Source: Lineus longissimus
Taxonomy: Eukaryota > Nemertea > Pilidiophora > Heteronemertea > Lineidae
Reading direction: 5' to 3'
Assembly: GCF_910592395.1 (NCBI RefSeq)
Contig: NC_088315.1
Location: forward strand, 3,848,501-3,908,500
DNA: 60,000 bases
In this document: positions 1-12,200 of the stretch, piece by piece
How positions within the stretch are numbered: the first letter of the stretch is position 1
How the letters are laid out: each line of letters opens with the position of its first letter
The notes under the pieces: generated by a model
What the model saw: the letters and a program-made list of their open reading frames with translations, nothing else
Told to the model about the DNA's origin: nothing
The model's database searches: none
Translations under genes and position numbers: made by a program

Positions 1-371
1 CCTTGTGTCCGCTAGAATCTTACTGTATAATTAGCTGGCACGGCCATAAACCATCAGCGAAATCAGCTTACAACGTACAGAAACCTGCCCGAGGATGCAC
101 TCCTTTACTTGTTGTTGTAATTTTAAAAAGAAAAGTTAACATTGTCAAGAACCCTTAAAGTAAACCCTAGGTCTCCACTTTTCCTTTGGCCATACTTTTG
201 TAGGTTGTTAATCTTGCCTGAACATGAGTCTTACACTCTTGGTTATTTGCCTTATGGCGGCAAAATATGATTATGAGATTTCTTAATCGATTCATAGCCT
301 TTTGTGGACATTGCTTGCCTATAGTTGGTAATAGACCAGAATATATTGATCAAAAGAAGGCCAGCAGTATT
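1..371. other. No gene seen
   Basis: I see no coding frame with sensible composition, no splice-site pairs and no repeat in this stretch. Confidence 0.5.
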
Positions 372-925
372 TGACACCCTTCTTCGGGAAAGGAGTTTAC
401 AAGGTGCGACCACAAAGACACAAGGAAGGAACGATTTCCCAAGGATAACGATTTTGCAGATATCGCTTTAAGATATTATATCAAAAACCCGATATAAACA
501 GCCGCAACTGACACCCTTTTTCTGAGGGACGGTTTTACCAATTTTGTAAGGGGATTGTTGACCACAAAACAAAGACGATTATTAGCATTTGAAGATGTTC
601 AATAGAAAAACACTTACAAATATCGTTTAAAAATAACATGAATAAAGGATTGCTAGAGGTTTTTGACAACGTAAAGGTGTGACCACAAAGATAAAGAACT
701 GCTTTGACGAAGACTTGGAGTCTTTCTAAAAACATCTTCTGAAATTGTTTGAAAGTTGATAAAGATATGCCCAGAAATAGCTGACACCCTTTACCTGGGC
801 AAAGTATCAAGGAGGACTGTGACCATCAAATATAAACTGTAGTTTTAACAAAATTCCAATATACACACATTCAGATATATCGTTTGAAGATAATATCAAT
901 ATAGAAACGGCATCTTTCCTTTGAT
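372..925. repeat. Degenerate tandem repeat, unit about 120-150 bp
   Basis: The block GACACCC, then a GGG-rich patch, then GACCACAAA recurs. GACACCC lies at about 373, 510 and 783. GACCA(C/T)CAAA-like boxes lie at about 409, 560, 681 and 821, with spacings of 151, 121 and 140 bp. Copies are heavily diverged and no open frame is kept across units, so this looks like an old non-coding satellite-like array. Confidence 0.5.
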
Positions 926-3900
926 GTGATGTGACTGATACACCAAAGGACATCCCGAGCGCCTAAACTTTCCCTAGGTGAAAAGTCTTCAAGGATTAGT
1001 TTGACTTGTGTTGGCTTATCATCCTCTGTGAAATCCCTTAGAAAGTTTAGAACAAAGCAGTCACACCTTCAGATTCGTTGGTCCTTGTCCACTGTGGCCA
1101 ATCTATTGTACACTTGTTGTATTACAGGAAGGGAGAGTCCATTGACTATGTTATTTGTAATGAAGGGGTAGCAATGCGTGACATTATCCTGGCCGAGTGG
1201 AAGCGACCACCCCAAATAACAAAGACCACGGTCGATCAATTGACTCTTTCGGGTGTTGTGAAAGGTGTGCTATTGTTCCATAAAGACGATAGAAATAAAG
1301 CCTTACAAAGACATGTAACACGTACTTGTACTTACCAATCCTACCGTGATGAGCCAATAGGTGTTGCTATATTGTAACAAGATTAGTAACGGAAAAAGGA
1401 AGCTTATGTACTCATGTTGTGGAAAAGATACCCCGCCAATTACTATAATGTATGAGCGGATTACGCTTTCTTACAGTCTGGCGATTGTATATTTGAAACG
1501 AGTTGCTAATACAATTACGGTCACATTCACACTCGGCTAATGCACGCTGTTGTTTTTCTATGCTAAAGATGTAAATGAGGCAAAAAATGTCCCCTTAGCT
1601 ACAATTGTATCATCGAATCACAATTTGGTAAATGTTTTGCATCTTTCTGATGGTTTGCAAATACACTACCTGAGGTCACATTCACACACGACTTCATGTT
1701 TCCAGGAATGATGATGATTCATATGTTTTATACTCCTTAACCTCCAAGGCAATGGTGCTGAAATTTGTAATGGCAATCGTTGAGGTGTTATAACTTGACT
1801 ACTTGATTACTCAAGAAAACCTTTTTCTACATACATAAGCCATTATTTCCGGCCATTGGCGTTAGATATCAAAACTTGCTTGGGATAAAGAGGTACAGTG
1901 TACGCTTCCGACAGGATACATCTGACAGATAAATGCCATTAAAAACATTTTTCTAGATGTTTATAATCATTACCAACCTCATACTTTAAATCGTTTGTCC
2001 ATTCGGCTTAAATTTGTTTCCTGTTGTTCTTCTAAAATCTCTCACCATCTCTTCTGCGTCAAAAACTCAGCTATCCGGTCGTTGCTATCCAGGTGTCGAC
2101 CAATCTTCCGGAAAGACAACGCTGTTTAAGTTTCAGGCAGAAAAAGAAACACGATCCAGATTCAAGTTAAACAGCTTTCCTAAACTATTTAATCTCTCTA
2201 CTGAAGCCGTGTCAAAAGTTGACGTTGATACCAACATCAAACATTTAAAAGTCTCATATTGTGTAGTTGATAATCGTTGACTAGGCGTTAAATCAAATAG
2301 AGCCTTCTAATAGCAGCTACCAGAGGTAAACTTTCCATTAGCATTGTCTGTCTAGCACGAGTTTCCAGTTTCTTTGTATATTTTACCCATGGCCATCAAT
2401 TGAGAACCAAGAAGTACAAAGACACTTAACATGTACAAATGTAGTATATTGATATTTTGATGAAATACTAGTATGTACGGTAAGTTTTCGATTTCAAAGC
2501 AGAGCCAGAGGATGCTCAGAGTGAGTCCAATATTGCTTATCATGATTATAATCAAATACTATAATATCTTTGCCGCTTCCCTTACTCCACCTAGTAATCG
2601 AAACAACCAGTCAGCCTGAAGAGAGTACCTTTTTGTTCTATCGGCGATGGAGGATGTCAGATACTGCTGACCATTCCCAGATCAATAACTCGAGGTCCCC
2701 TACCTTACAGACAATCAACTCACAGATGGCAAGAAATCAAATAAGAATTCCCATAATCTCATTCCGTCAGCCAATACTAGTTGGTGCAAATAGCAATCGA
2801 CATCATGGGCAAGTTGTCACAGGACTTTAAACAGGATTGCTATGAGATTTCTGCCAGATTCTAACAGGACTCTTTCCAGGTTCATCCACTCTTTCTTCTA
2901 TGCTCCTGTCAAGGCAAGACAACCTGAAAAAGTCTGGCCGCAGGAAAGTGGACACTACTTTGTAGGTTCTTGGCAATGCTACTGAGCACAGCCCTGGGCA
3001 GATTTTGTGGTTGATCCAACTTGTTCTTGCGTTATGCTGGTATCACTTGGCCTTGGCCGTGCTAGCTCATCAGATGTGGACACAAGGAAGCTCTGAAACC
3101 TTAACTTGAAGTTCAATACCCCTTACAGGCGATCAATGTAAAAAGCCCATTAAGTCTGCAACTCAAATAATACCATACTAGCCAACTTGTAAATAAAACA
3201 TACAATACAATCGCATCCAATTCATTTTGGTGACGACTGTATACTGCATGCTTGATTCTGTAAGAAGCATCCACTGAAGTGTCGACTATAACATTTATTT
3301 CAAAGTGAAATAAACCAATAAAAGTCCTGACAAGCTTTCTAAAATTCGATTTGAGACGCTGCAATGACATTACCTTCACCAGGTAGCCTAGTTGTGCTAC
3401 GGTAATACTATCTCAGTCTCGTTTATGTCGCTGGTTGCGCGTTAAGGGGTGAAATAGATTTAAAGATTTTATTTGAACTTCCATTTGACGAAACCAGAAT
3501 CTTTCACAGATCATTTGCTGTTATAGTGCTTACATATTAGTTATGCAAATAGAAGATGCCTGTTATATTTGTAATGTATTTCAACATTATCTTTAAAACT
3601 ATAATGCCCAGCGAGCACTCGTTTCATGATGACTGTACAGGAAAACGATTTTCCAAGAAAATGTAGCCGGACGAATTTTTTAAACGTTCTTATACATTCC
3701 AGCTTAAGACAATTTCATCTTAAATACGCTATTGGAAACTTTTGTGTGGTTCTTTTCTAAACTATTTATGAAAAAGGAATATTCCTTCCAGATTTGTAAT
3801 CTATTAAATTTCTTCTAAAACTATTACGATTTCCCCAGAATAAAAAAACCTTTTGATGTTCTAACATTGTAAATGTAGCTTAAAGACAAATTCACCTTAA

Positions 3901-6900
3901 AATATGATATCGGACTAATTATACACCTTTCCAGAAATGGGGCGCTGAGTGTCCGAAATAGTGATGTCATAAGGGGAAACGAGGCCTTATGGTGGAGGGA
4001 CAAAGGAGATAGTCATGGTTGACCAACACACTTGAATGCCTTTAATGACGGACAAGGGGGAAAAAGTTAGTTCCAATGCAAGCCACCAATTTCGGGAAGC
4101 ATGTATATGTTGTTCTTTCTAAGCTGTTGCATTTAACCGGCGTTTATTTTGTTTTGTTCACCGGCATAGATTACTTCAACGATTTTTCCCGACGTTCGTC
4201 CTTCAAAGATAACATTTGATATAAAATAAGCTATTTGACAGATTGCATCTTAAACTTAGCCATCACGTTGATCAAATGAAGAAATGGTTCGCTTGGCTGG
4301 AGGCCGGTTTGCCATTTGACGAACAAACTTCATTTTCTCTCTCTCTAAGAATGTAATTTGAAAAATGTATTTAATCAACCATGAATCAAAAGCAGATAAA
4401 AGTTTCGTGTGGATCATTTCCTTGCTTGTAATGGAAAGTTAGTCTCGTTTCAAGTTAACAAACGGATTGATACGTAGATTGTGAATGTATATACCAGTAG
4501 TCAGGTTTTGGCAAAATTGGAATCATGCTGATGACTTCCTCCTTTGCAATGGAAAATTATAATACGTTGCTTTGCCTCGGAGTCAAAAATTGAAGTCTTA
4601 CATGTTAGTGTGTTGACTTACTGACGGCCTGTAAGAACATCTGTGTGGTTCCGAAACAAATTGGATTGGGACATGTTTACTCGGGTTATAGGGGTGGCCG
4701 GTCAGACTTTCATCCCGACCACGGTAATAAGCATGCCCCGATTCTTTTGTGTTTTGCTGACGTATTCAGACACAATACAGCCAGACACACATGGGAAGAA
4801 AATATCATGCCTCGGCTGCGTTGATGATTATTGGACATCACATTTCAAAGAATATTATTTAGACGGTGATAAGCCGTCTCCAAATTTGATTTGAACATGA
4901 TTAGATTTTGACAAAGTCTGACTAAATTCCGGAGGAGGATGTTCATGCTTCATCATGGGCTGAACGAAACCGATCCACTGCTTTCGGAGAGCAAGTCTGA
5001 CTGATCTTGAAAAAATCATTTTGTGACAAAGCCACGTGTAGTGGTTTTAATGGGAAATTGTTACTGGATATAACATCTTGATATCGTTTGATCGGACAAT
5101 GATTAAGAACCTGGTGTATTTTGAATAGATCCAAGGAGTGAGTAACTTTTTCAACAGCATAAGATAATGACGCACCGTTTGTTATTGGTCACGACTGTAC
5201 ATGCTAATCATGATGCAAGAACGATGTGGCATCTTAATGCTCTCGTATCAAAGAGAAAGTTCCATTGGCAAAACTCGGCGAACGAATTCGATTTCAAATT
5301 CACTGATCGCATGTTATCAAATCCTGAAAGCTAATGTTGCAATTTCGCTTTTAGCCATTTGAAGGAGCATTTCGTGCGTTTCACCGCCCTTGATTCAAAG
5401 AAAGACTCCGTGTTTTATCGCCCGTAAAAAATCTTAATAGCTTTGAGTGAATCACTCGATCGTTTTCAATTGCAAATCAGAATTTTAGTAGTCAGGAGGT
5501 TTGCTTGCTTGAGTTTCCATCCGTGGAAATCAAAAGGTACCGGAGGTCTTTTGTCACCTGCTTGAAGTCGGCTTTTTAAACTTCCTTTGACTTCAGTGAA
5601 TGTCGTTAATGGTGTTAAAATAAACATGCAAAACATTTCACTTCTTCCACATAAGACTGCATAAGCACTAGCTGCCATACACCGGCAATTTAGGTGTTAT
5701 AAAGCATCTCAAATCTTCTTTTTGCCTTTCATCACTATTATCGAACGTGTGATATCGAAATTTGAACATGATGTAAAGCACACCTTTTAAGTCACAACGT
5801 TACACAATTGCAAAGCCCATCTCTGCAACCTGTACATGTGGTTAAAAACATCGGTTCACAATTGATTGCTCTCCACCGCAAGACTGACGTGCTACCCTCT
5901 TCAAAGACGGAGGTCTTCGCTGTTTGTGTTCACCGGTTGTATGACCGCCAGAAGCCCTTATGTACGGGAAATGCACCTTGTGCCCCAGCCCTGGAAATGT
6001 ATGAAGTGGACGTGAAATGCACCACTGACAGTGCCACAGATGAGGACTGAGTCTATGTACTTCATTACAACGCCAAATACTCTCATAAAGCATTCCTGAG
6101 AGAGACGTTTAATCAATGGAGACTTCTCAGTTTGTCTTACTGCAACTTCATGCAAAGAATCAAAGAAGGGTGCCATTAAGAATACTAAATTTCAGTTTTA
6201 AGAGTCGAGTGTCTCGACTCATAAAACAGAAATTCAGTGTTCTTAATTATAGGACACAGGATCACCTCGTATAAAAATACCCTTGGGTGATATTCGAAAC
6301 CATTGACTGTTTTCCAATTTTGTGCTAGCATTGAGATATGTAGCGGTTCAAAAACAAACTCAAACAGCATTTTCTCTACTCCATCCATAATGAAAAATGC
6401 TTTACGTATTCCATTTGAGGAAAGTAATTGAATGTAAAGAAAGGCGCCGTTTTTAGAGGGCGTTTGAGTATCTCGTCCCTCAAGAAAGTATTACATGTAC
6501 TCTTCTTCATTAAAGCGAAGAATCACCTAGTAGAGTATGCCACAAGGAGATGGGTTTTTGTCCTGCCGTCGTCTCGGGGACAACTATCCTGCTTTTCATT
6601 ACGACATGAAAGCATCTAATTTAAAGGGATTATAAAACCATAAGGTTCAGGATGCATTTAAAGTATTCCCGAGAGACAGTTATCAGTTCGTATTACTGCA
6701 ATTTGATTCGAAGAAACAAAGACATGCAGAGATAGATGTCTGTGGAGAATTCTCTCTTCCCGTGGCTCCATAACCATTGCCCTTTATCTACTAGTATACT
6801 AAGTGATGCAAAGAGTATGAGAAAAGCAAAGGTACATTATACAATGTTTCGCAGTTACTAGTACACTTAACCTTTTGCACGTAGATGCAGATAGTCACTG

Positions 6901-8019
6901 TCAACATAACATAAAGTATTTTTGGATTGCGGCTGAAGTAATCACGACTCTAGAATGCTGCTCTGCACCAGAACGTGAAATCACCACATAAATAGAGAAT
7001 TCACCAGAGAGCATCACCGAGGGCGGCATCATAACCATCGACAGTCATCAGTTCTTGCGAGAGCAATTTGATGCAAGGTTTAATGGAGTGCGAAAGAGAT
7101 TGGTCTTCCATTAATGAAGAAAGCTCTCCCGCAACCCAAGGCCTTATCTCTTCGTTTAACATGCACGGGCAAATTACATCACTGGGTCCATCCTGATCCA
7201 TCATCCGGGGCGGGAACGAAGTAATGAGAATAGGCAGTTATGCTCTGCTTCGGGATGGTTTGTCTGCGTCAAGTTGCAGTTACTGGGAATTGACCAGCCA
7301 TTTCCTCTCCTTTTTGTCGATGGGTGCCAGCTGGGAAAAATACATATTTTCAAACAGCGAAGTATTTCACAGTCGTCATATATTTGATAAGAACAGCTTC
7401 ATTCTGATGATGCTTGATATTAGGTGCCATGTGAGCAAGATACCTTCATATATTTACATAGGAGTTTTCAACAATATCAAGATGGCAAACGAGTGCCTGA
7501 ATGAAAACTTGATGGCAATCGAAGCAGAGAACCGCCACCGGCGATAAAAAAAATCAACTCCGGTATGCATATTCGGCGTCAGAAATCCTCATATTCCCTT
7601 GGAAACTTTGATTAAAAACGTCGTCAATCCTCTCTTCATTGCTACACGCAGTGATGCTGAGTTAAATGAACTGAAAGAAAGATTGTTCGGCCATAAATCA
7701 GCCCCGATATCGTATCCCACGACTTTACCAGTTCGTTAAACATGCCGAGTATAAAGGGGGCATCAAAAAGTGATACAAAAAACAGAAACTGATCCAGTTC
7801 ATTCTATTTGTAACGGGTGTTAAAGTATTTTGAGATGGCCCCTAACCGTATATCTCTCCCATCAGGTCGAACGATTCACAAAGTCATTATCCGCCATGGA
7901 TGCAATCTTAATGTGCAGATAACACCAACAGTGATTTATTGGAGATGGAATCTCGTTTGATGTGATACGTTCAATGAAACACCATTAACAATTTATGCTT
8001 TCTAATTCTACCCGGAGTG
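926..8019. other. Gene-free stretch with old diverged duplications
   Basis: Short open frames occur (for example 1078-1377 +, 2014-2280 +, 4643-4894 +, 7224-7547 +), but none shows a recognisable domain, consistent flanking splice sites or a signal peptide, and their lengths fit chance. Diverged duplications are visible. A block with AGCTTAA-AGACAA-TTCA-CTTAAA occurs near 3700 and again near 3877. A block with ATTCC(T/C)GAGAGA...TTACTGCAA occurs near 6090-6170 and 6663-6720, with a weaker relative near 7040-7078. Confidence 0.4.
6195..6227. repeat. Stem-loop, 8-bp perfect stem extended by 6 bp
   Basis: GAGTCGAG (6202-6209), a three-base TGT loop and CTCGACTC (6213-6220) form a perfect hairpin. 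Beyond one A/A mismatch the stem continues with GTTTTA pairing to TAAAAC. It does not match the histone mRNA 3' stem-loop consensus. No gene abuts it. Confidence 0.6.
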
Positions 8020-9250
8020 GGTCATAGAACCGTGTGAAAAAATGTCATTAAAAAAGCAATCGCGTATTTGTCGACTCTCAAAGAAAGACATCGGATATTT
8101 CTCCTAGCTCTTGCTTTCGGTAATGTTGCAGTCGTCTCAGAAATGTCCCCCTCTCGTGTCAACGTAAAAGCTTTCATCTCACCAACCTTAAAGTGTGTAA
8201 ACACTTTAAAAGCTACTAAAGGAAACGAAGATATAGTCATGTTATTGAAGTTCTTACACGGTCATACATGCATAGCCAGAGTTGAAAAAGTTTGTACTGG
8301 GAACACCGCGCAATACGAAGGAGCTCTCATGGCAGTTATAACGAGTACACACAGTCACATAGACAGATTTTTGAGAGCTTTTAAAATTCGCCATCACTTC
8401 ACATGAACGATAATAGCAACGGAAGCTTTTAGCATCCATTTAATTGTGCAAGGTGGAACCAACGTGAATTGCCTAGAATACTGTCAACTTCACAGATGGC
8501 TCAACGTCGTCAATAAACGTGTTGTATGACCAATTACAGTTCTGAGGATGAATAATATACTAGATTTGAAATACCAGAAAGGATCTGAGCTGTAAAGTTG
8601 TACGTGAGTTTATCTCCCTCATAAACGGTAACTGGAGCTCATACCAAGATGATTAAGTGAAAATGTGACTTTCGGTGAAAACACTGTTTTATCCTATGCA
8701 TTGAGCAATGCACTCTCACTTTCTGAAGCAAGAAAAACATGTGTAGCCTCCGTATGACCAGATCTTTCCTGCACATTTGGGCCTGAAGCGGGAACACTTC
8801 CTACCTTCTTCCCGTTATGAATTAGCTGTACTTTCATCTCCTCGGTAACCTGACCTATCGTGACTCCTTTAGGCAAACATCAGCTGTTATTTTTTTCGAT
8901 GTAGGACACAGTAACTGTCGTTGTCGTGTCTCCAATCACATGTCTTATGAGGTATTAAGGATAGTGCGTTGTGTAAATCGAAAACCTTTTCACCAACAGT
9001 GTTTACAGACCCCTACCTCTACCACTTGGTCTGTTAATGCTACGATTCCCGCTCTGTCCACATGCATCAACGTGGAAGGTCATCCCTATGTTACTCGGGT
9101 TCTAATCTGCCCACGCCCGACTTTACCTCAATGCGATACAATACAATTATTAGTGGTGCAAAAGAAGAGGCTTGTCTGTATAACTTTGAGGTATGACACC
9201 CCCCCCCCGCGCATCACGACTGAGGTTGTTATTTCACACCCGGTTGCACA
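8020..9250 (-). pseudogene. Decayed coding relic with DUF11-like extracellular repeats
   Basis: No single minus-strand frame stays open, but protein-like segments follow each other in order when the frame is switched at a few points. From high to low coordinate the phrases are: VALTDQVVEV; VNTVGEKVFDL; HVIGDTTTTVTVSYIEKN; then, after an in-frame TGA, LPKGVTIGQVTEEMKVQLIH; then, after a TAG, KTVFSPKVTFSLNHLG; VYEGDKLTYNFTAQILSG; and further down VGEMKAFTLT. The VG-E or EGD box followed by an alternating hydrophobic strand recurs on the minus strand at about 8991-8986, 8620-8609 and 8186-8172, a spacing of roughly 370-440 bp (125-145 residues). This resembles, from memory, the DUF11-type beta-sandwich repeats of secreted or surface proteins. 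What I see is several stops and frameshifts plus a residue pattern. The family name is inference. It is probably a dead copy, although unrecognised introns could explain some frame changes. Confidence 0.4.
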
Positions 9251-12200
9251 CTAACAAATACTTTGTTTGTGGTACGAGGCATACGCTAGTCTGGAGTACG
9301 TGGGTTTTACCAAACCGGTAAACTTGTTTTATTTAACAACTGTCAATAGTTCTGGCAACACGCAGAAAAAAAGCTATTCTTGGCCCTTTTGATTACGACC
9401 GTGTGAACTGATCGTACGTCCTTTTTGCTTCACAGAGCCGTACCTTTCATCGACTGGGAACAAACAAGCAATAATCCGAACTGACATGCTTTAAGTAATC
9501 TGAATATCGATTAGACTTGTTTGTGAATTCTATACGAAGGTACAAGTGTATCGGAAAACAGTTGCGGTTCAAGGCTACACTCTTATCGGCGACTCTCTTC
9601 GATTGCTTCCCTGAAACTGTATCGGTACATTATCGAAGCTGAGATACAATGATCATGCCTGGGCCAACCGTATTGTAAGGCCCGATCATTCCTTGCTCTC
9701 TTCAACAGATTGAAATCGAATCCGCCTGTTACATGAATGTTCCGTACTTTGAAGCCTAATTAGCAACATAATGGTTACTGATTCTGCTATAGCCGAGGTA
9801 TTATGACATAAGAAGGTAAATCATAGGGTGGGGACTTATCCTCATTAGCTTGAAATCGAACCTGCCTGTTGTGACGTTTTCCCAAATTGCTATACGCTTT
9901 AGTCTGACGGATCCAACTCTGTTGTCAACTTCTGCAGCGTCTAGCTCGCACGTTGCACGAATAAGGATGCGTATCATTCGCGCCTTGAGTTGTCACGATC
10001 TGCACTGCCACTGACACAGGATCAGACCTTGCTGTCAACCTCTTAAAAACACGCAGTTGATTTTAGCATTTCCGTTGCTTCTCACAATATACAACGTTTT
10101 GCTTGTGTTCATTCCGACGGGTACCTCTAAGAACTAAAAAGTGATGCGATTTAAAGTTGCACCACATCCACAAAGGATATTGCTTCTCCGTTCGTTTATA
10201 GGGATGCCATGAAACCAAAGACAGGAACCTGACCCCTGAGATTCCCGGGGAAGGTCTCTCATGGCCTCGGCACAGGCACGGGTCTGGTGATAGCAACGAC
10301 CAAGTTGTTCCCATGAGCTTTGATGCTCTGTTGCCTGGCAGACGCTGGAAGGCTTAGTTATTGGCGGTCTTTCAGAAGAGAGTCTCTGTTGGTCACCTGA
10401 ACCACAATGACTCATTTCTGCTGCAGAACAAAGACAAGTGCCAAGGCAGACGGACATGAGAGAATTGAGTAAAGAAGGGAGAGTACGAGTTCCATAAATG
10501 TCAAGATTATTGTCAGTAGTGTTGTGATTTGGGTCCGATGCATGAACTGGGATGATGATACGCCAATAACCATGATAATCTTGAGACTAATAAAAAAAAA
10601 GATTATAGTGATTTTCGTAGATTTCATTACATTATAAAACAGTTCTAGGTGCTTTTTGTATCTTGAGACTGGGAGCTTTTGAGGATAGAAAAAATGTCAT
10701 AAGCGTATAGAAAATATCAAAAACATAAATGAAAGTACATGTAGTCTTAGCCATTCCCTGTTGCATTCTCCGCTTCGCCGCGTTCTTCATGAATCTGTGT
10801 TCTAAAATGTCGTCTTCTTGAAAAAATGTTTTCTTCCTTTCCTTACCATTTTTCTTGGAAGAATGGAAGTCGAGCTAATCGAGTCAATGCACACCGTTCC
10901 TCGTTGAGATGTGTCTCAGGTGGCACTGTCATAAGCTAACTCAGGTGTTTGAGTTAATTACGCTTGGTAACATCTTTTCCACACTTGACTTGTCTGGCAT
11001 CTTCAGTGCACTCTCAAATGTAAATTGAGACTTACCCTTTTGAAGTTCTTTGTTTCAAATTTGAAAAAAATTGTTTCCACGAGTTTGAGTTTAGATACAT
11101 GTATCATTTTCTGTTTCGGGATCCGACCAGACATTCTGTTTGAAGATCTTTGTCTTAATGATAAAATGAAAGCCCAGGAAACCTTAGCCTTTTTTCTGCC
11201 AACAAGCCGTGCCATTCTACATGTACTTCAAACTCTACGTACCGGTATGCATGAGATGTTTACAGTGGGATAAGACAACACCATTACAATCCAAGCCACA
11301 CTTCGCGAAGCGGTCACATCTGATGGATCGCATTACACTCAACATGAAAGTTTTCCTCTGTCTCTGTCGTGTCATCAGGCATTCACCCATCTCACCAGAT
11401 CATCCAAGTTAGTTGTTACCGAGTCAGTGCACACCTGAGGTGCTCTTGTGATGGATGAATTATCGATTAAAACATTGACGCGTTTCAGCTGTAGCAATGT
11501 TAATTCCGCTTTCCTCGGTACCACTTGAGCTTTTCCGTATGGTATCTGCGCCCATCGAGGAAAGAATTCTAATTAACTCTTCGCATGATACAAGCAATAG
11601 ATTACTGTACCAATTACTTTTTTTACGATCGAAATGTCACTCAGTGTCACGCAGCGGCATTTAATTTTTTTTTAGCACAGCCAAATATTAATTAATGGTC
11701 CATTTTGTGGGTGGTAAAATGTCCTTCTACTTCAATGATCGGCGAGATGGACAAATTAAGTTCAATTTCCTATGGCAAAGATTTACCGAGTTTACCAAGA
11801 GAGATTATAGTATATAATTTACCCGACCAACTTTCCCCGAGCTTAATTTTGTCGAAAGGCCCAGAGAAAGAGTCAGACGACAGATACTGGAGACAATCGC
11901 CATTACATCTTAAAAAAACCCGGATTTTTCTATTCGAGGTCGGCGAGTCAGATAATCTCACAAAGGATACAAACCATTATATAGATCTGTTGACAAACTT
12001 TAAAAAGTTGGTTCTTTGATGTCGTTTTTGGGGGATGAAGCGCTTTGAGGTCGGGGCTTAAAACGGCGCTCCAGGTTAATATATATTTTTTGTACCAACT
12101 TGTGTTGGTTCTGATGATTAAAGCGGGGAATGAACTACACAATCGCAATTTGTAGCAAATAGGAAGCAGCGGGCGCTACGTTATGGTTGTCTCGGCACTA

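Noticed and set aside
8068-9254. Plus-strand frames at 8068-8406 and 8940-9254 as genes
   Set aside because: They lie opposite the ordered minus-strand relic, show no domain or splice support, and are of chance length.
10063-10457. Overlapping minus frames of 83 and 107 codons as a gene, with C/W residues like a lectin
   Set aside because: The cysteine spacing does not fit a CTLD, two frames are open at once, and no signal or splice sites support either.
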